Shown: piece after piece, positions 27,197 through 36,413 of the stretch
How positions within the stretch are numbered: position 1 is the first letter of the stretch
How the letters are laid out: each line of letters opens with the position of its first letter
NCBI RefSeq assembly: GCF_045863935.1
Contig: NZ_BTVP01000014.1
Coordinates: forward strand, 1 to 64,000
Source of the DNA: Parvibaculum sp045863935
Lineage (GTDB): Bacteria > Pseudomonadota > Alphaproteobacteria > Parvibaculales > Parvibaculaceae
Direction: 5' to 3'
Length of the DNA: 64,000 nt
Notes under the pieces: generated by a model
Seen by the model: the letters and a program-made list of their open reading frames with translations, nothing else
What the model was told of the DNA's origin: nothing
Databases searched by the model: none
Translations under genes and position numbers: made by a program

Positions 27197-28237
27197 ATGA
27201 GCGGAACAGAGAAAAAGCAGGCGGAGCGGCGCGCCTATAACCGGGCGGCGCCCGATCCGGGAGAGCTTGCCGCGGGAATCCGGGCCGGCAGCCGCACGGC
27301 GCTGGCCCGCGCCATCACGCTTGTCGAATCGGCACGGGCGGACCATCAGGACATCGCACAGGTCCTGTTGGCGGATATTCTGCCGGAGACGGGCAAGGCG
27401 GTGCGGCTCGGCCTTTCCGGGGCGCCCGGCGTCGGCAAATCGACCTTCACCGAAGCATTCGGCCAGCACCTCACGGGAGAGGGGCACAAGGTTGCCGTTC
27501 TCGCCATCGATCCTTCCTCGGCACGCACCGGCGGATCGATCCTCGGCGACAAGACCCGTATGGAACTTCTGGCGCGCGATCCCAATGCCTTCATCCGCCC
27601 TTCCCCGTCGGGGGGCACGCTGGGCGGCGTTGCGCGCCGGACCCGGGAGGCCATGCTCCTCACCGAGGCTGCGGGCTATGACGTCGTCATCGTCGAGACG
27701 GTCGGCGTTGGCCAGTCGGAAACGTCGGTCGCGGAGATGGTCGATATGTTCCTTCTCCTGCTGTCGCCGGGAGGCGGCGACGAATTGCAGGGGATAAAGC
27801 GCGGCATCATGGAGCTTGCAGACCTCGTCGTGGTCAACAAGGCGGATGGCGATCTCGTTCCAGCCGCCAGGCGCGCCCAGATGGAGTACAAGGCGGCTCT
27901 CCACCTGATGAAGCCGAAAAGCGCCGTCTGGACCCCGAGCGTCCTCTTGGCATCGGCCCTGAAAGGCGAGGGACTGGCCGAAATCTGGGCCGCGGCGCTC
28001 GATCACCACAGGAAGCTCTCCGAGGCGGGAGAACTCGACCGGGTGAGGGCCTCTCAGGCAAAGGCCTGGATGTGGACGGAGATCAGGGAGGGCCTTTTCG
28101 CGGCCCTCAAGGCGGACAAAAGGGCCGCTTCGCTCCTTCCCGACCTCGAGGCCGACGTAGCGGCAGGCAGGGCCACGCCGACCGCCGCCGCGAAACGGCT
28201 CCTGGCCCTTGTGCTTGGGGAGGGAAAGGGCAGCTAG
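27197..28237 (+). CDS. meaB: MeaB/ArgK-family G3E GTPase, mutase chaperone
   Basis: 346 aa. P-loop GAPGVGKS (75-82), switch and metal motifs (DPSSARTGGSILGDKTRM, ETVGVGQSE), and NKAD guanine-specificity motif. MeaB gates adenosylcobalamin delivery to methylmalonyl-CoA mutase and protects it from inactivation; the mutase gene lies upstream in the same orientation. The N-terminal helix and C-terminal dimerisation arm are present at normal length. Not in one operon with scpA because the DUF3108 gene intervenes on the other strand. Confidence 0.93.
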   Translation: MSGTEKKQAERRAYNRAAPDPGELAAGIRAGSRTALARAITLVESARADHQDIAQVLLADILPETGKAVRLGLSGAPGVGKSTFTEAFGQHLTGEGHKVAVLAIDPSSARTGGSILGDKTRMELLARDPNAFIRPSPSGGTLGGVARRTREAMLLTEAAGYDVVIVETVGVGQSETSVAEMVDMFLLLLSPGGGDELQGIKRGIMELADLVVVNKADGDLVPAARRAQMEYKAALHLMKPKSAVWTPSVLLASALKGEGLAEIWAAALDHHRKLSEAGELDRVRASQAKAWMWTEIREGLFAALKADKRAASLLPDLEADVAAGRATPTAAAKRLLALVLGEGKGS

Positions 28238-28253
28238 AAGCGCCTTTCTGGCC

Positions 28254-28282
28254 TTGACGTGCCCGCGAGGGCCTTTTATACG
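28254..28282 (+). promoter_or_regulatory. Sigma-70-type promoter of rpmB
   Basis: TTGACG (28254-28259), 17-base spacer, TATACG (28277-28282). It lies about 75 bases before the rpmB ATG and overlaps no coding sequence. Confidence 0.65.
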
Positions 28283-28359
28283 TGCGCGCCTGTCTTCAGG
28301 TGCATTTGGGCCGCGCGGACATTCGCGGCGGCCCCGCCGATACTGCAAAGGAAGTTTCT

Positions 28360-28650
28360 ATGTCCCGCCGTTGCGAACTCTCCGGCAAGGCCGTGATGTC
28401 CGGCAACAATGTGAGCCACGCGAACCGCAAGACTCGCCGCCGCTTTCTGCCGAATCTCTGCCAGGTCACGCTGATCAGCGACGCCCTCGGCCGTCAGGTC
28501 AGCCTGCGTATTTCGGCCCATGCGCTGCGCTCCGTCGAGCATAATGGCGGTCTGGATCCCTTCCTTCTGAAGGCGTCCGACTCGCAGCTCTCGTCGCGTG
28601 CGCTGAAGCTCAAGCGCCAGATCGAAAAGGTGCAGGCCGTCGCCGCCTGA
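28360..28650 (+). CDS. rpmB: 50S ribosomal protein L28
   Basis: 96 aa. Begins MSRRCELSGKAVMSGNNVSHANRKTRRRF, the standard L28 N-terminus, and continues through NLCQVTLIS and the LRISAHALRSVE region. Single-Cys form; no zinc ribbon. It has its own promoter and a strong terminator. Part of the large ribosomal subunit. Confidence 0.97.
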   Translation: MSRRCELSGKAVMSGNNVSHANRKTRRRFLPNLCQVTLISDALGRQVSLRISAHALRSVEHNGGLDPFLLKASDSQLSSRALKLKRQIEKVQAVAA

Positions 28651-28675
28651 CGCTTAACAGCGAAATTTCGGAAAT

Positions 28676-28706
28676 ACGGGCGGTCCTCAGGGACTGCCCG
28701 TTTTCG
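28676..28706 (+). terminator. Terminator of rpmB
   Basis: ACGGGCGGTCC, TCA loop, GGGACTGCCCGTTTT: a GC-rich stem with one mismatch followed by TTTT, 25 bases past the stop. Confidence 0.8.
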
Positions 28707-28817
28707 TTTTGGGCGCGGAGCGCCGTTTACCCAGATTTCCAAAATTTTGACGGCGGCCTTTCGGGCGCGGTACTGCGCGGCTAGACTCCGCGCCTTGTCG
28801 ATTTCGGGGGCTTCATC

Positions 28818-29498
28818 ATGCTGGACAGGGGGGTGGATCGCGTGCCGGTGAGCCGGCCGGGGCCGGTGTCACGATTCGTGACCGCGCTCATCCGCCTCAT
28901 TTTCCCCGTTCTTGCCCTATGCGCGGCGTTTCTCCTCAGCTTCTATCTGCAGGACGTTCCCGCGCCGGAGCTCGCGGCCCTTGGCCAGATCGATCCGCTG
29001 CTCGATCCGTCGGACTGGATCAACTGGGGCTTCCTCGTGCTGCCCTCGGTCTTCTTCATCATGAACCTGTCGAGCCGGCGCTACGGAGCGGCCCTGACGC
29101 TGACGGCGGCTCTCATCGCCTGGCTTGTGCTCGCGGGTAGCGTCTTCTGGGCGAACCGGGAAGGACTGATCGCGGATTTCGAAGAGGACATCGCGCCCTA
29201 TGCGCTCGCCGCCTCCTTCACGGGGGCCATGGCGGTGGGCCAGCTCGTGAACATTCTTCTGTTCGACTGGCTTCGCGGCATTCCATGGTGGAAGGCGCCG
29301 TTCTTCGCCGCCTTTGTTGGCGGTACCGTCTTCGCGGTCGTCTTCAACACGCGACCGGCGATGGTGTGGGACGCCGAGCTCGGTGGCCGCATCGCCGTCG
29401 AGGCGGGCATTCACTTCATCTGGGCGCTTGGTCAGCTTCTTCCGACACTGATGCTGCGGCGGACGATCCGTCCGCTTCCGGGCTTCGGGGGAGCTTGA
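28818..29498 (+). CDS. Six-helix integral membrane protein
   Basis: 226 aa with about six membrane segments: residues about 20-45, 68-84, 90-112, 128-150, 158-176 and 192-212. The fourth and fifth (ASFTGAMAVGQLVNILLFDWLR, PFFAAFVGGTVFAVVFNT) resemble the VUT/YhhQ queuosine-precursor transporter family, but I cannot confirm this. Inner-membrane, substrate unknown. Its 3' end overlaps the convergent phytase-like gene by 83 bp. Confidence 0.65.
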   Translation: MLDRGVDRVPVSRPGPVSRFVTALIRLIFPVLALCAAFLLSFYLQDVPAPELAALGQIDPLLDPSDWINWGFLVLPSVFFIMNLSSRRYGAALTLTAALIAWLVLAGSVFWANREGLIADFEEDIAPYALAASFTGAMAVGQLVNILLFDWLRGIPWWKAPFFAAFVGGTVFAVVFNTRPAMVWDAELGGRIAVEAGIHFIWALGQLLPTLMLRRTIRPLPGFGGA

Positions 29499-30570
29499 GC
29501 GTTCCTTCTGCTGGCGCGAGCTGCGGCTCCTTCGGCATTTCAAGGCGGAACATCAGCAACAGGGTCCGCTGCAGCGGATTGAAGTTGTCGTCCGAAATCA
29601 CATAGACGAGCAGGTCGCCGTTCTGGTCCCGCCGGACCGCCATTCCTTCCATGTTGTCGATCGAGTAGCGCTGGCCGACATCGACGAGCACCTCGCCGTC
29701 CACGATGGCGTCGCGCGCGATCGTGTCTCCGGGGATCAGGCGCATCTGCATGCCGACGCCTGCAAGCGGCGAATATCGCCGTTCGAGAAGCAGCAGGTCG
29801 CCATTCGGCAAGAGCGCCATATCCGTCGGGCTGTAAGGTTCGCGCGCCGTGAGGCCGAACCACGCAATGTCGTGTCCGTCGGCGATGAAGCCCTTGATGT
29901 GGCCGCGCGGATCCAGCGTGTCTTCCGTGATCGCCAGGATGCGCGGATCTCTCTCCGGTCCGGAGGGCGGCAGAAGTTCGAGCGACTCGAGGCCGCCATT
30001 GCTGTTCAGGCGTCCGAAATGCCGCTGTGTCAGCAGTTGCTCGGGTGTCGCTTCGGCGCCGAATGTTTCGAGGTCGTAGCGCCAGATCCGGTGCGCGCGC
30101 TCGAAACCGACATAGGCCTTGCCGAGGATGCCGTCCGTTGCGCCCGGCAATATGACGAGGCTCTCCGCATCGCCGAGCGTCTTGCCGGCGATCGGTTTGC
30201 CGTCGAGCCCGAGCATCGGCGCGATCTGTGCTTCCGCCATGCCGGAAAGCCGCCCGCGTTCGTCGTAGAGGAGAATGGCGGTCAGCCACCGGCCCTGATC
30301 GGAGACGGAAAGCATGGCGGCGCCGTCGGGACTTACCGCGAGACCCGACCAGCCGCCGAAATCTTCATCCGGCGATGCGATTTCGATACCGCCCGCCCAG
30401 ACGAGTTTTCCGGTTCTGGTTTCGGTGCGGTCTTCCGGGTTCCAGAGCAGCGTGGATGTCGAGACTTCTATCGGTCTGGACGCGGCGGCCAGAGGGGAGG
30501 CCTCCGCACAGATCGCCGCAAGCAAGGCGCAGGCGGCCAAGATCCTTGTCACGCAATACCGGTTAGCCAA
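29416..30570 (-). CDS. Phytase-like/esterase-like exported protein (PF13449 type)
   Basis: 384 aa from the TTG at 30570, which has AGGGG eight bases upstream and starts right before a signal peptide (ANRYCVTRILAACALLAAICA, cleavage near AAA). An ATG at 30639 would add 23 hydrophilic residues and is less likely. The mature protein is a beta-propeller-like domain: FGGWSGLAVSPDGAAMLSVSDQGRW, ERAHRIWRYDL, NGGLESLELLP, SIDNMEGMAV. Periplasmic; substrate unknown. It follows the MATE gene on the same strand. The last 27 codons overlap the convergent membrane protein gene. Confidence 0.8.
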   Translation of the reverse strand: MANRYCVTRILAACALLAAICAEASPLAAASRPIEVSTSTLLWNPEDRTETRTGKLVWAGGIEIASPDEDFGGWSGLAVSPDGAAMLSVSDQGRWLTAILLYDERGRLSGMAEAQIAPMLGLDGKPIAGKTLGDAESLVILPGATDGILGKAYVGFERAHRIWRYDLETFGAEATPEQLLTQRHFGRLNSNGGLESLELLPPSGPERDPRILAITEDTLDPRGHIKGFIADGHDIAWFGLTAREPYSPTDMALLPNGDLLLLERRYSPLAGVGMQMRLIPGDTIARDAIVDGEVLVDVGQRYSIDNMEGMAVRRDQNGDLLVYVISDDNFNPLQRTLLLMFRLEMPKEPQLAPAEGTLKLPRSPEADGSSAAASVSEEADQAPR

Positions 30571-30656
30571 TTCGATTACCCCTCTGTACCGGGCTTCTGG
30601 CCGCTCTTGTCTGGCGGGTATGCCGGTGCCGGGCATCATATCGGCGCATCTCGCGC

Positions 30657-32090
30657 TTACAAGTGCGCCGCGTTCTCGGGTACGCGCGCCGCGACACCCC
30701 AGGGAGAACGATCGAGGCCGAGCTTCGTTCGCCGCGTCCAGCGCGAAATCATCATGACGGAAACGGCGGCAAGTCCCGCCGCGAGACCGAGCCAGATGCC
30801 CACGCCTTCGAGTTTCAGCGGAAAGGCGAGAAGAACGCCGGAACTGAGACCGATGACCCAGTAGCCGACGCCCGCATAAATCATGGGCACGCGCGTGTCC
30901 TGCAATCCGCGCAGCATTCCGGCGCAGATCGATTGTGCGCCATCGAAGACCTGAAACAGGGCGGCAATCGCGAGGAAGGAAACGGCAAGCGCGATGACGT
31001 TCGCGTTTTCGGGCACGCTCCGGTCGAGAAAAATGCCGATCAGCGCATGCGGGAAGAGCATCATCATGAGCGCCATCAAAGCCATGAAGGCGACGCCCAT
31101 CACGAGAGGCGTCCAGCCCGCTCTCGTGATTGCCTCTGCGTCATCCGCGCCCAGCGCGCGGCCGACGCGCACGGTCACCGCTTGCGAGAAACCGAGCGGG
31201 ACCATGAAGGAGACGGCTGCGATCTGCAGCGCGATCGAGTGAGCGGCGAGTGCCTCCGCGCCGAAGAGACCCATGAGAAGGACGGCGGCATTGAACACCA
31301 TGACCTCGAATGCCAGCGTCATGCCGATCGGCAGGCCGAGGCGCCAGAGTTCACGGTAGCGCATCCAGTCCGCGCGCCAGAAGCGGCCGAAAATGGAGTA
31401 GCGGCGGAAACGCCGGTCAGAAACGACGATGAGTGCGAGTGCGCCGAACATGAAGATGCTCGTCAGCACGCTGCCGATACCCGCACCGGGCAGGCCGAGG
31501 GCAGGCATGCCGAGATGACCGAACATGAGGCACCAGTTGGCGAAGGCATTGAAGGGCACGGCCAGCGCGCCGATGACGAGCGCCCAGCGGGGCCGTTCGA
31601 GCGCCGAGATGAAGATGCGCAGAACGACATAGAGAAAGGCCGGAAAGAGCGCCCATTGGAGCGCGCGCGTGTAGGACGCGGCGGATGCCGCCAGCGCCGG
31701 GTCCTGACCGAGCAGAACGAGAATAGTCTCCGCGTTCCAGAGGAGCAGCCAGAACGGGATGCAGAGCGTTGCCGCCGCCCAGAAGGCCTGCCGCATGGTG
31801 CGCCGCACGTCGCGCACCGAATGGCGGCGGCGTCCGAGTTCGGCGGCCGCCATGGGCGCCGCGGCGGTGACGACGCCGATGCCGAAGATCATCATGGCGA
31901 AATAGAGGTTCGATCCGAGGGCACCGGCAGCGAGCGCCTCCGGCCCGATCCATCCCATCATGACGACGTCGGTCGCGTTGATCGCGATCTGCGCGAGGTT
32001 CGTTGCGATGAGCGGCCAGGCAAGCGCGATCGTCGCCTTTGCTTCGGCGATCCAGAGCGTCCGGACTGTTCCCTCGGTATCGGCGTGCAT
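30657..32090 (-). CDS. MATE-family multidrug efflux transporter
   Basis: 477 aa with twelve hydrophobic segments in two homologous halves; the first half has AWPLIATNLAQIAINATDVVMMGWIG, the second LGLPIGMTLAFEVMVFNAAVLLMG, both characteristic of MatE domains. Na+ or H+ coupled export of cationic drugs across the inner membrane is the family role. Closest to the NorM branch. It probably shares a transcript with the phytase-like gene downstream (87-base gap). Confidence 0.9.
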   Translation of the reverse strand: MHADTEGTVRTLWIAEAKATIALAWPLIATNLAQIAINATDVVMMGWIGPEALAAGALGSNLYFAMMIFGIGVVTAAAPMAAAELGRRRHSVRDVRRTMRQAFWAAATLCIPFWLLLWNAETILVLLGQDPALAASAASYTRALQWALFPAFLYVVLRIFISALERPRWALVIGALAVPFNAFANWCLMFGHLGMPALGLPGAGIGSVLTSIFMFGALALIVVSDRRFRRYSIFGRFWRADWMRYRELWRLGLPIGMTLAFEVMVFNAAVLLMGLFGAEALAAHSIALQIAAVSFMVPLGFSQAVTVRVGRALGADDAEAITRAGWTPLVMGVAFMALMALMMMLFPHALIGIFLDRSVPENANVIALAVSFLAIAALFQVFDGAQSICAGMLRGLQDTRVPMIYAGVGYWVIGLSSGVLLAFPLKLEGVGIWLGLAAGLAAVSVMMISRWTRRTKLGLDRSPWGVAARVPENAAHL

Positions 32091-32166
32091 TGTTGGTGTC
32101 TTCTGGCGGCTGGAGAAAAGCCGCGCAGAATATTCTCCTCGCCGGGAAGCTCAAGCTTTCTTTCCG

Positions 32167-32256
32167 TTATTCCGCTGCCGGTTTCGTTGCTCTGAAGCGG
32201 GCGAGAAGAGGAAAGGGGAGATAGGCGAGGAATATCAGAAGCACCGCCGCGAGGAG
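32167..32256 (-). CDS. Possible single-helix membrane microprotein after cobT
   Basis: From a TTG at 32256, 29 residues: a hydrophobic segment (LLLAAVLLIFLAYLPFPLLA) and a short basic tail RFRATKPAAE. It begins ten bases after the cobT stop on the same strand. A longer version would overlap the cobT 3' end. No good ribosome site; the evidence is the clean membrane helix and position only. Confidence 0.28.
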   Translation of the reverse strand, partial: LLAAVLLIFLAYLPFPLLARFRATKPAAE

Positions 32257-32266
32257 CAAGCGTCCA

Positions 32267-34153
32267 TCAGCGCCCTGCGCCGGCCGCCAGTCGCCGTGCG
32301 GTGCGCTGGGTTCGCCGCTTGCTCGTTTCGTCCTCGAAAAGCTCCGCAAGCTTTTCCGTCATCGCGCCGCCAAGCTGCTCGGCATCCACGATGGTGACGG
32401 CGCGGCGATAGTAGCGTGTGACATCGTGGCCGATGCCGATGGCGATCAGCTCGACCGGCGATTGCGTCTCGATCTGCTCGATCACGCTTCGCAGGTGCTT
32501 TTCGAGATAGTTGCCCGCGTTGACGGAGAGGGTCGAGTCGTCGACCGGGGCACCGTCGGAAATCACCATCAGGATGCGCCGCTGCTCGGGGCGGCCGAGC
32601 AGGCGGTTATGCGCCCAGATGAGCGCCTCGCCGTCGATGTTTTCCTTCAACAGGCCTTCGCGCATCATCAGGCCGAGATTGCGCCTCCCGCGCCGCCAGG
32701 GAGTGTCGGCTGCCTTGTAGATGATGTGCCTGAGATCGTTCAGGCGGCCCGGCTGGGCGGGTTTTCCGTCGGCAAGCCAGCGCTCCCGCGATTGGCCGCC
32801 CTTCCAGGCGCGGGTGGTGAAGCCGAGTATTTCGACCTTCACCGCGCAACGCTCCAGCGTGCGGGCCAGAATATCGGCGCACATGGCGGCGACCGTGATC
32901 GGGCGGCCGCGCATCGACCCTGAATTGTCGAGCAGCAGCGTCACAACCGTGTCGCGGAAATCCATGTCGTGCTCGACCTTGTAGGCGAGCGGCAGCGTCG
33001 GGTCGACGACCGCGCGGGTGAGGCGTGCCGCGTCGAGGATGCCTTCCTCGAGGTCGAACTCCCATGTGCGGTTCTGCTGGGCGAGCAGGCGGCGCTGCAG
33101 CTTGTTGGCGAGCCGCGAGACGACGCCCTGCATCTGCTGAAGCTGCTGATCGAGATACTGGCGCAGGCGCGTCAGTTCCTCGATGTCGCACAAGTCTTCC
33201 GCGGAGATGATTTCGTCGAATTGCGGCGTGAATATCTTGTACGAGGGCTGACGGTTGCGGTCGTCGCCCTGCTGGTTCGGGCGCCAAAGTTGGTTGCCGT
33301 CGCTCGTCTCGTCCGTGTCGCCATCCATCGGCACATCGTCCGACTCGACTTCGACGGTCTGCTCGTCGCCTTCCTCGCCTTCGCCCTCGGCATATTCGAC
33401 CTGCTCGGCCGAAGAACCATCGGGCTGTTCGGCTTCGCCGGACTGGCTCTGGTCGGAGCTGTCCTCGCTATCGCCTTCCTGATCCTCCGCGTCCTCGGAG
33501 GACTGATCCGGCGCTTCGCCCAACTCGTCGCCCATGTCGAGATCGACGAGAATGTCGCGCGTTGCGCGCGCGAAGGCCGCCTGATCCTCGATCAGGTCCT
33601 GAAGACGGTCGAGGTCCGATCCCGCCTTTTCCTCGATCCAGGGGCGCCACTGGTCCACGAGCTTCTGTGCGGAGGGCGGCGGGGCTTCGCCCGTCAGCTT
33701 TTCGCGCACGACCATGGCCACGGCTTCAGAGAGCGGGGCCTCATCGCGGGAAGTGATCCGGTCGTAGCCGCGCGCGGCGCAGCGCTGTTCAAGCGCGGCG
33801 GCGAGGTTTCTCGCCATGCCGGCCATCTGGTTCGCGCCGATCGCCTCGCAGCGCGCCTGTTCGACAGCGTCGAAAACGGCAAGCGCATTGCCGCCTTCGG
33901 GCTGGAGGTGCGCGTTCACCTTTTCGTCGTGATGGGCGAGGCGAAGGGCATAGGCGTCCGATACGCCGCGCACCTGCGCCACTTCCTCGGGCGGCAGGTT
34001 GCGGCTCGGCATGGGCAGGCGCGCGCGCAGGCCCCGAAGGCCCGGCGCTTCCGTGCCGAAAGTGACGTTGAGCTCCGGCTGCTCCGCAATGGTGCGCATC
34101 GTCATGCTGAGCGCACGCTTGAACGGTTCGACCGGGCTTTCCTTTGAACTCAT
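32267..34153 (-). CDS. cobT: Aerobic cobaltochelatase subunit CobT
   Basis: 628 aa. N-terminal CobT domain, then an acidic low-complexity linker (Asp/Glu/Ser/Gln-rich, about residues 205-275), then a vWA domain with the MIDAS-like LLDNSGSM near residue 405. CobN-CobS-CobT insert cobalt into hydrogenobyrinate diamide in aerobic cobalamin synthesis; CobS and CobT form the AAA+ ring. Start at ATG 34153 (MSSKESPVEPFKRAL) is the conserved N-terminus. cobS lies directly upstream; cobN is not in the window. Confidence 0.95.
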   Translation of the reverse strand: MSSKESPVEPFKRALSMTMRTIAEQPELNVTFGTEAPGLRGLRARLPMPSRNLPPEEVAQVRGVSDAYALRLAHHDEKVNAHLQPEGGNALAVFDAVEQARCEAIGANQMAGMARNLAAALEQRCAARGYDRITSRDEAPLSEAVAMVVREKLTGEAPPPSAQKLVDQWRPWIEEKAGSDLDRLQDLIEDQAAFARATRDILVDLDMGDELGEAPDQSSEDAEDQEGDSEDSSDQSQSGEAEQPDGSSAEQVEYAEGEGEEGDEQTVEVESDDVPMDGDTDETSDGNQLWRPNQQGDDRNRQPSYKIFTPQFDEIISAEDLCDIEELTRLRQYLDQQLQQMQGVVSRLANKLQRRLLAQQNRTWEFDLEEGILDAARLTRAVVDPTLPLAYKVEHDMDFRDTVVTLLLDNSGSMRGRPITVAAMCADILARTLERCAVKVEILGFTTRAWKGGQSRERWLADGKPAQPGRLNDLRHIIYKAADTPWRRGRRNLGLMMREGLLKENIDGEALIWAHNRLLGRPEQRRILMVISDGAPVDDSTLSVNAGNYLEKHLRSVIEQIETQSPVELIAIGIGHDVTRYYRRAVTIVDAEQLGGAMTEKLAELFEDETSKRRTQRTARRLAAGAGR

Positions 34154-34229
34154 GATGCCGTCAGTTCTTTGCTCGCCGGTTCCGGATATTATCCCCTCCG
34201 CCGATGGCGGAGGGGAACAGGGCTTGCCG

Positions 34230-35225
34230 TCAGGCGACCTTGATGTTCGCCGCGGAGTCGGGAAGATCCTGACCGAAGCAGCGCTGGTAGAACTCCGCGA
34301 CCGTCGCGCGTTCCAGCTCGTCGCATTTGTTGAGGAAGGTGACGCGGAAGGCGAAGCCGACATCGCCGCCGAAGATGCGCGCGTTTTCGGCCCAGGTGAG
34401 CACGGTGCGCGGGCTCATCACGGTCGAGATGTCGCCATTGATGAAGGCCGAACGCGAAAGGTCGGCGACGCGCACCATGGCGGAGATCTGCTTGCGGCCT
34501 TCCTCGGTGTCATAGCTCTTCAGCTTGGAGAGCATGATGTTCACTTCTTCGGCATGCGGCAGATAGTTCAGCGTGGTCACGATGTTCCAGCGGTCCATCT
34601 GGCCCTGGTTGATCTGCTGCGTGCCGTGATAGAGGCCCGACGTGTCGCCAAGGCCGACCGTGTTCGCCGTGGCGAAGAGGCGGAACGCCGGGTGCGGACG
34701 GATGACGCGGTTCTGGTCGAGCAGCGTCAGCTTGCCCGATGCTTCGAGCACGCGCTGGATCACGAACATGACGTCCGGGCGGCCGGCGTCGTATTCGTCG
34801 AAGACGAGCGCGACGGGGTGCTGCAGCGCCCAGGGAAGGATGCCTTCGCGGAATTCGGTGATCTGCTTGCCTTCTTTCAGCACGATCGCGTCCTTGCCGA
34901 CAAGGTCGATGCGGCTGATGTGGCTGTCGAGATTGATGCGGACGCAGGGCCAGTTGAGGCGCGCCGCTACCTGCTCGATATGCGTGGACTTGCCGGTGCC
35001 GTGATAGCCCTGGACGATGACGCGGCGGTTGAAGGCAAAGCCCGCCAGCAGCGCGATCGTCGTGTCCTTGTCGAACAGGTAATCGGGATCGAAATCGGGC
35101 ACGTACTCGTTCGGCTCCGAAAACGCCGGTACTTCCATGTCGATGTCGATCTTGAACACTTCCCGGGCGGAGACCTTCTTGTCCGGGAGATTTTCCGACA
35201 TGCCGTTTCTCGCTTCGAAGCTCAT
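34230..35225 (-). CDS. cobS: Aerobic cobaltochelatase AAA+ subunit CobS
   Basis: 331 aa MoxR-like AAA+ ATPase. Walker A GYHGTGKS (73-80), Walker B LVFDEYDAG, sensor-1 FATANT. With CobT it drives ATP-dependent cobalt insertion. An in-frame ATG eight residues downstream (MSENLPDKK) is an alternative start. It is followed by cobT after 76 bases and preceded by dnaJ-like and bolA genes, a common alphaproteobacterial order. Confidence 0.95.
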   Translation of the reverse strand: MSFEARNGMSENLPDKKVSAREVFKIDIDMEVPAFSEPNEYVPDFDPDYLFDKDTTIALLAGFAFNRRVIVQGYHGTGKSTHIEQVAARLNWPCVRINLDSHISRIDLVGKDAIVLKEGKQITEFREGILPWALQHPVALVFDEYDAGRPDVMFVIQRVLEASGKLTLLDQNRVIRPHPAFRLFATANTVGLGDTSGLYHGTQQINQGQMDRWNIVTTLNYLPHAEEVNIMLSKLKSYDTEEGRKQISAMVRVADLSRSAFINGDISTVMSPRTVLTWAENARIFGGDVGFAFRVTFLNKCDELERATVAEFYQRCFGQDLPDSAANIKVA

Positions 35226-35364
35226 CTTTGTCCTACTTCCGTGCCCTGGATATACAGGCCGGCTTTGATGGCCGGGTACTCAATCAAAAATGCGGCGCGC
35301 GCGCCCTCGGGCCGCGTACCGCCCGGACCGGCGGTTCTTCCGGACCTGCCTTCGCCGCTCCCGC

Positions 35365-36051
35365 CTATGAGCAGAAGCCGCTTTTGCGGAGGTAATCGTA
35401 GGCCTGGATGACCTTGCGCAGACGCTCCTCGGCAGACCTGTCCCCGCCATTGGCGTCCGGGTGGTGCCTTTTTACCAGTTCCTTATACCGTGCCTTGATC
35501 TCGTTCAAGGACGCGGTCGCGGGCAGGTCCAGCGTGTCCAGCGCCTGTTGCTCCAAAGCCCGCGGCTTCCGCCGCGTTTCCTGCCGTTCATGGGCATCCG
35601 GCCCGACCGTTTCGTCAAAAAAGCCAAACGTATCGCGAAAAGGCGACTCCCGCCGGAACCTTGCCGCGAAAGGCGAGCCGAAGGCCGCATTGGCCGCGTT
35701 GACGCCCAGATTCCAGGTCGGCCGGTGCCCGGTCAACGCCTCCCTCTGGAAGGCGGCGACATCGGCGTCGCTCATGCCCTTGAAGAAGTCGTAGTTCCGG
35801 TTGAACTCGCGAATGTGGTCCTCGCAGAACCAAATGTATTGCCCGTCGGCGGCGGCTCCATCGAGCGGGTGCTTCGAGCCGGGCTCGGCGCGCGGCGCGC
35901 GGAACGTGCCGGTCTCGCGGCAGCCGGCCCACTCGCAGCGCTTCGGCGGCTGTTCCCGCTTCATGCGCCGGACATGCGGGGGCTCTTCGACGCCGCGGCG
36001 TTTTCGGGGAGCGATCCGGATCGAATCGAAATATTTCGAGTTCAGCTTCAC
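35365..36051 (-). CDS. J-domain protein with N-terminal Cys motif
   Basis: 228 aa from a GTG at 36051 (MKLNSKYFDSIRI, the family start). The J-domain is at the C-terminus (about 172-224) with HPD at 197-199, so it can stimulate DnaK. The N-terminal half has CEWAGC (39-44) and CEDH (76-79), a possible metal site, around the conserved WFCEDHIREFNRNYDFFKGMS. This C-terminal-J architecture is typical of the alphaproteobacterial protein encoded between bolA and cobS. Divergent from bolA. Confidence 0.85.
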   Translation of the reverse strand: MKLNSKYFDSIRIAPRKRRGVEEPPHVRRMKREQPPKRCEWAGCRETGTFRAPRAEPGSKHPLDGAAADGQYIWFCEDHIREFNRNYDFFKGMSDADVAAFQREALTGHRPTWNLGVNAANAAFGSPFAARFRRESPFRDTFGFFDETVGPDAHERQETRRKPRALEQQALDTLDLPATASLNEIKARYKELVKRHHPDANGGDRSAEERLRKVIQAYDYLRKSGFCS

Positions 36052-36134
36052 GGGCAAATTATGTGTTGGCGGCGGCGGCAAAACAAGGAAGCATGGCGCG
36101 CCTCGGGTTAACGATTAGCGTAACGGGTCGGTTC

Positions 36135-36413
36135 ATGTCGGTCGCGGAGACCATACGCCGCAAGCTTGAAGCCGCGCTTCTGCCGGAGCGGCTGGAGATA
36201 GTGGACGAGTCCCACCTCCACAAGGGTCATGCCGGTCATCGGCCGGAAGGCGAAACGCATTTCCGGCTGACGGTCGTCTCTGCGGGCTTTGCGGGAAAGT
36301 CCCGCGTCGAGCGCCAGCGGCTCGTCACGGCCGCGCTCAAGGACGAGATGGGAGCGCCCATCCACGCTCTTTCCATGAAAACGCTGACGCCCGAGGAAGC
36401 AAAAGCTTCCTGA
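36135..36413 (+). CDS. bolA: BolA-family protein
   Basis: 92 aa. Starts MSVAETIRRKLEAALLPERLEIVDESHLHKGH; the ESHLHKGH segment has the conserved His used with monothiol glutaredoxins to bind a 2Fe-2S cluster, and the second half (ETHFRLTVVSAGFAGKSRVERQRLV) is the class II KH-like fold. Involved in iron-sulfur trafficking or stress morphology. Ends adjacent to the CBS-domain gene, stops abutting. Confidence 0.9.
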   Translation: MSVAETIRRKLEAALLPERLEIVDESHLHKGHAGHRPEGETHFRLTVVSAGFAGKSRVERQRLVTAALKDEMGAPIHALSMKTLTPEEAKAS

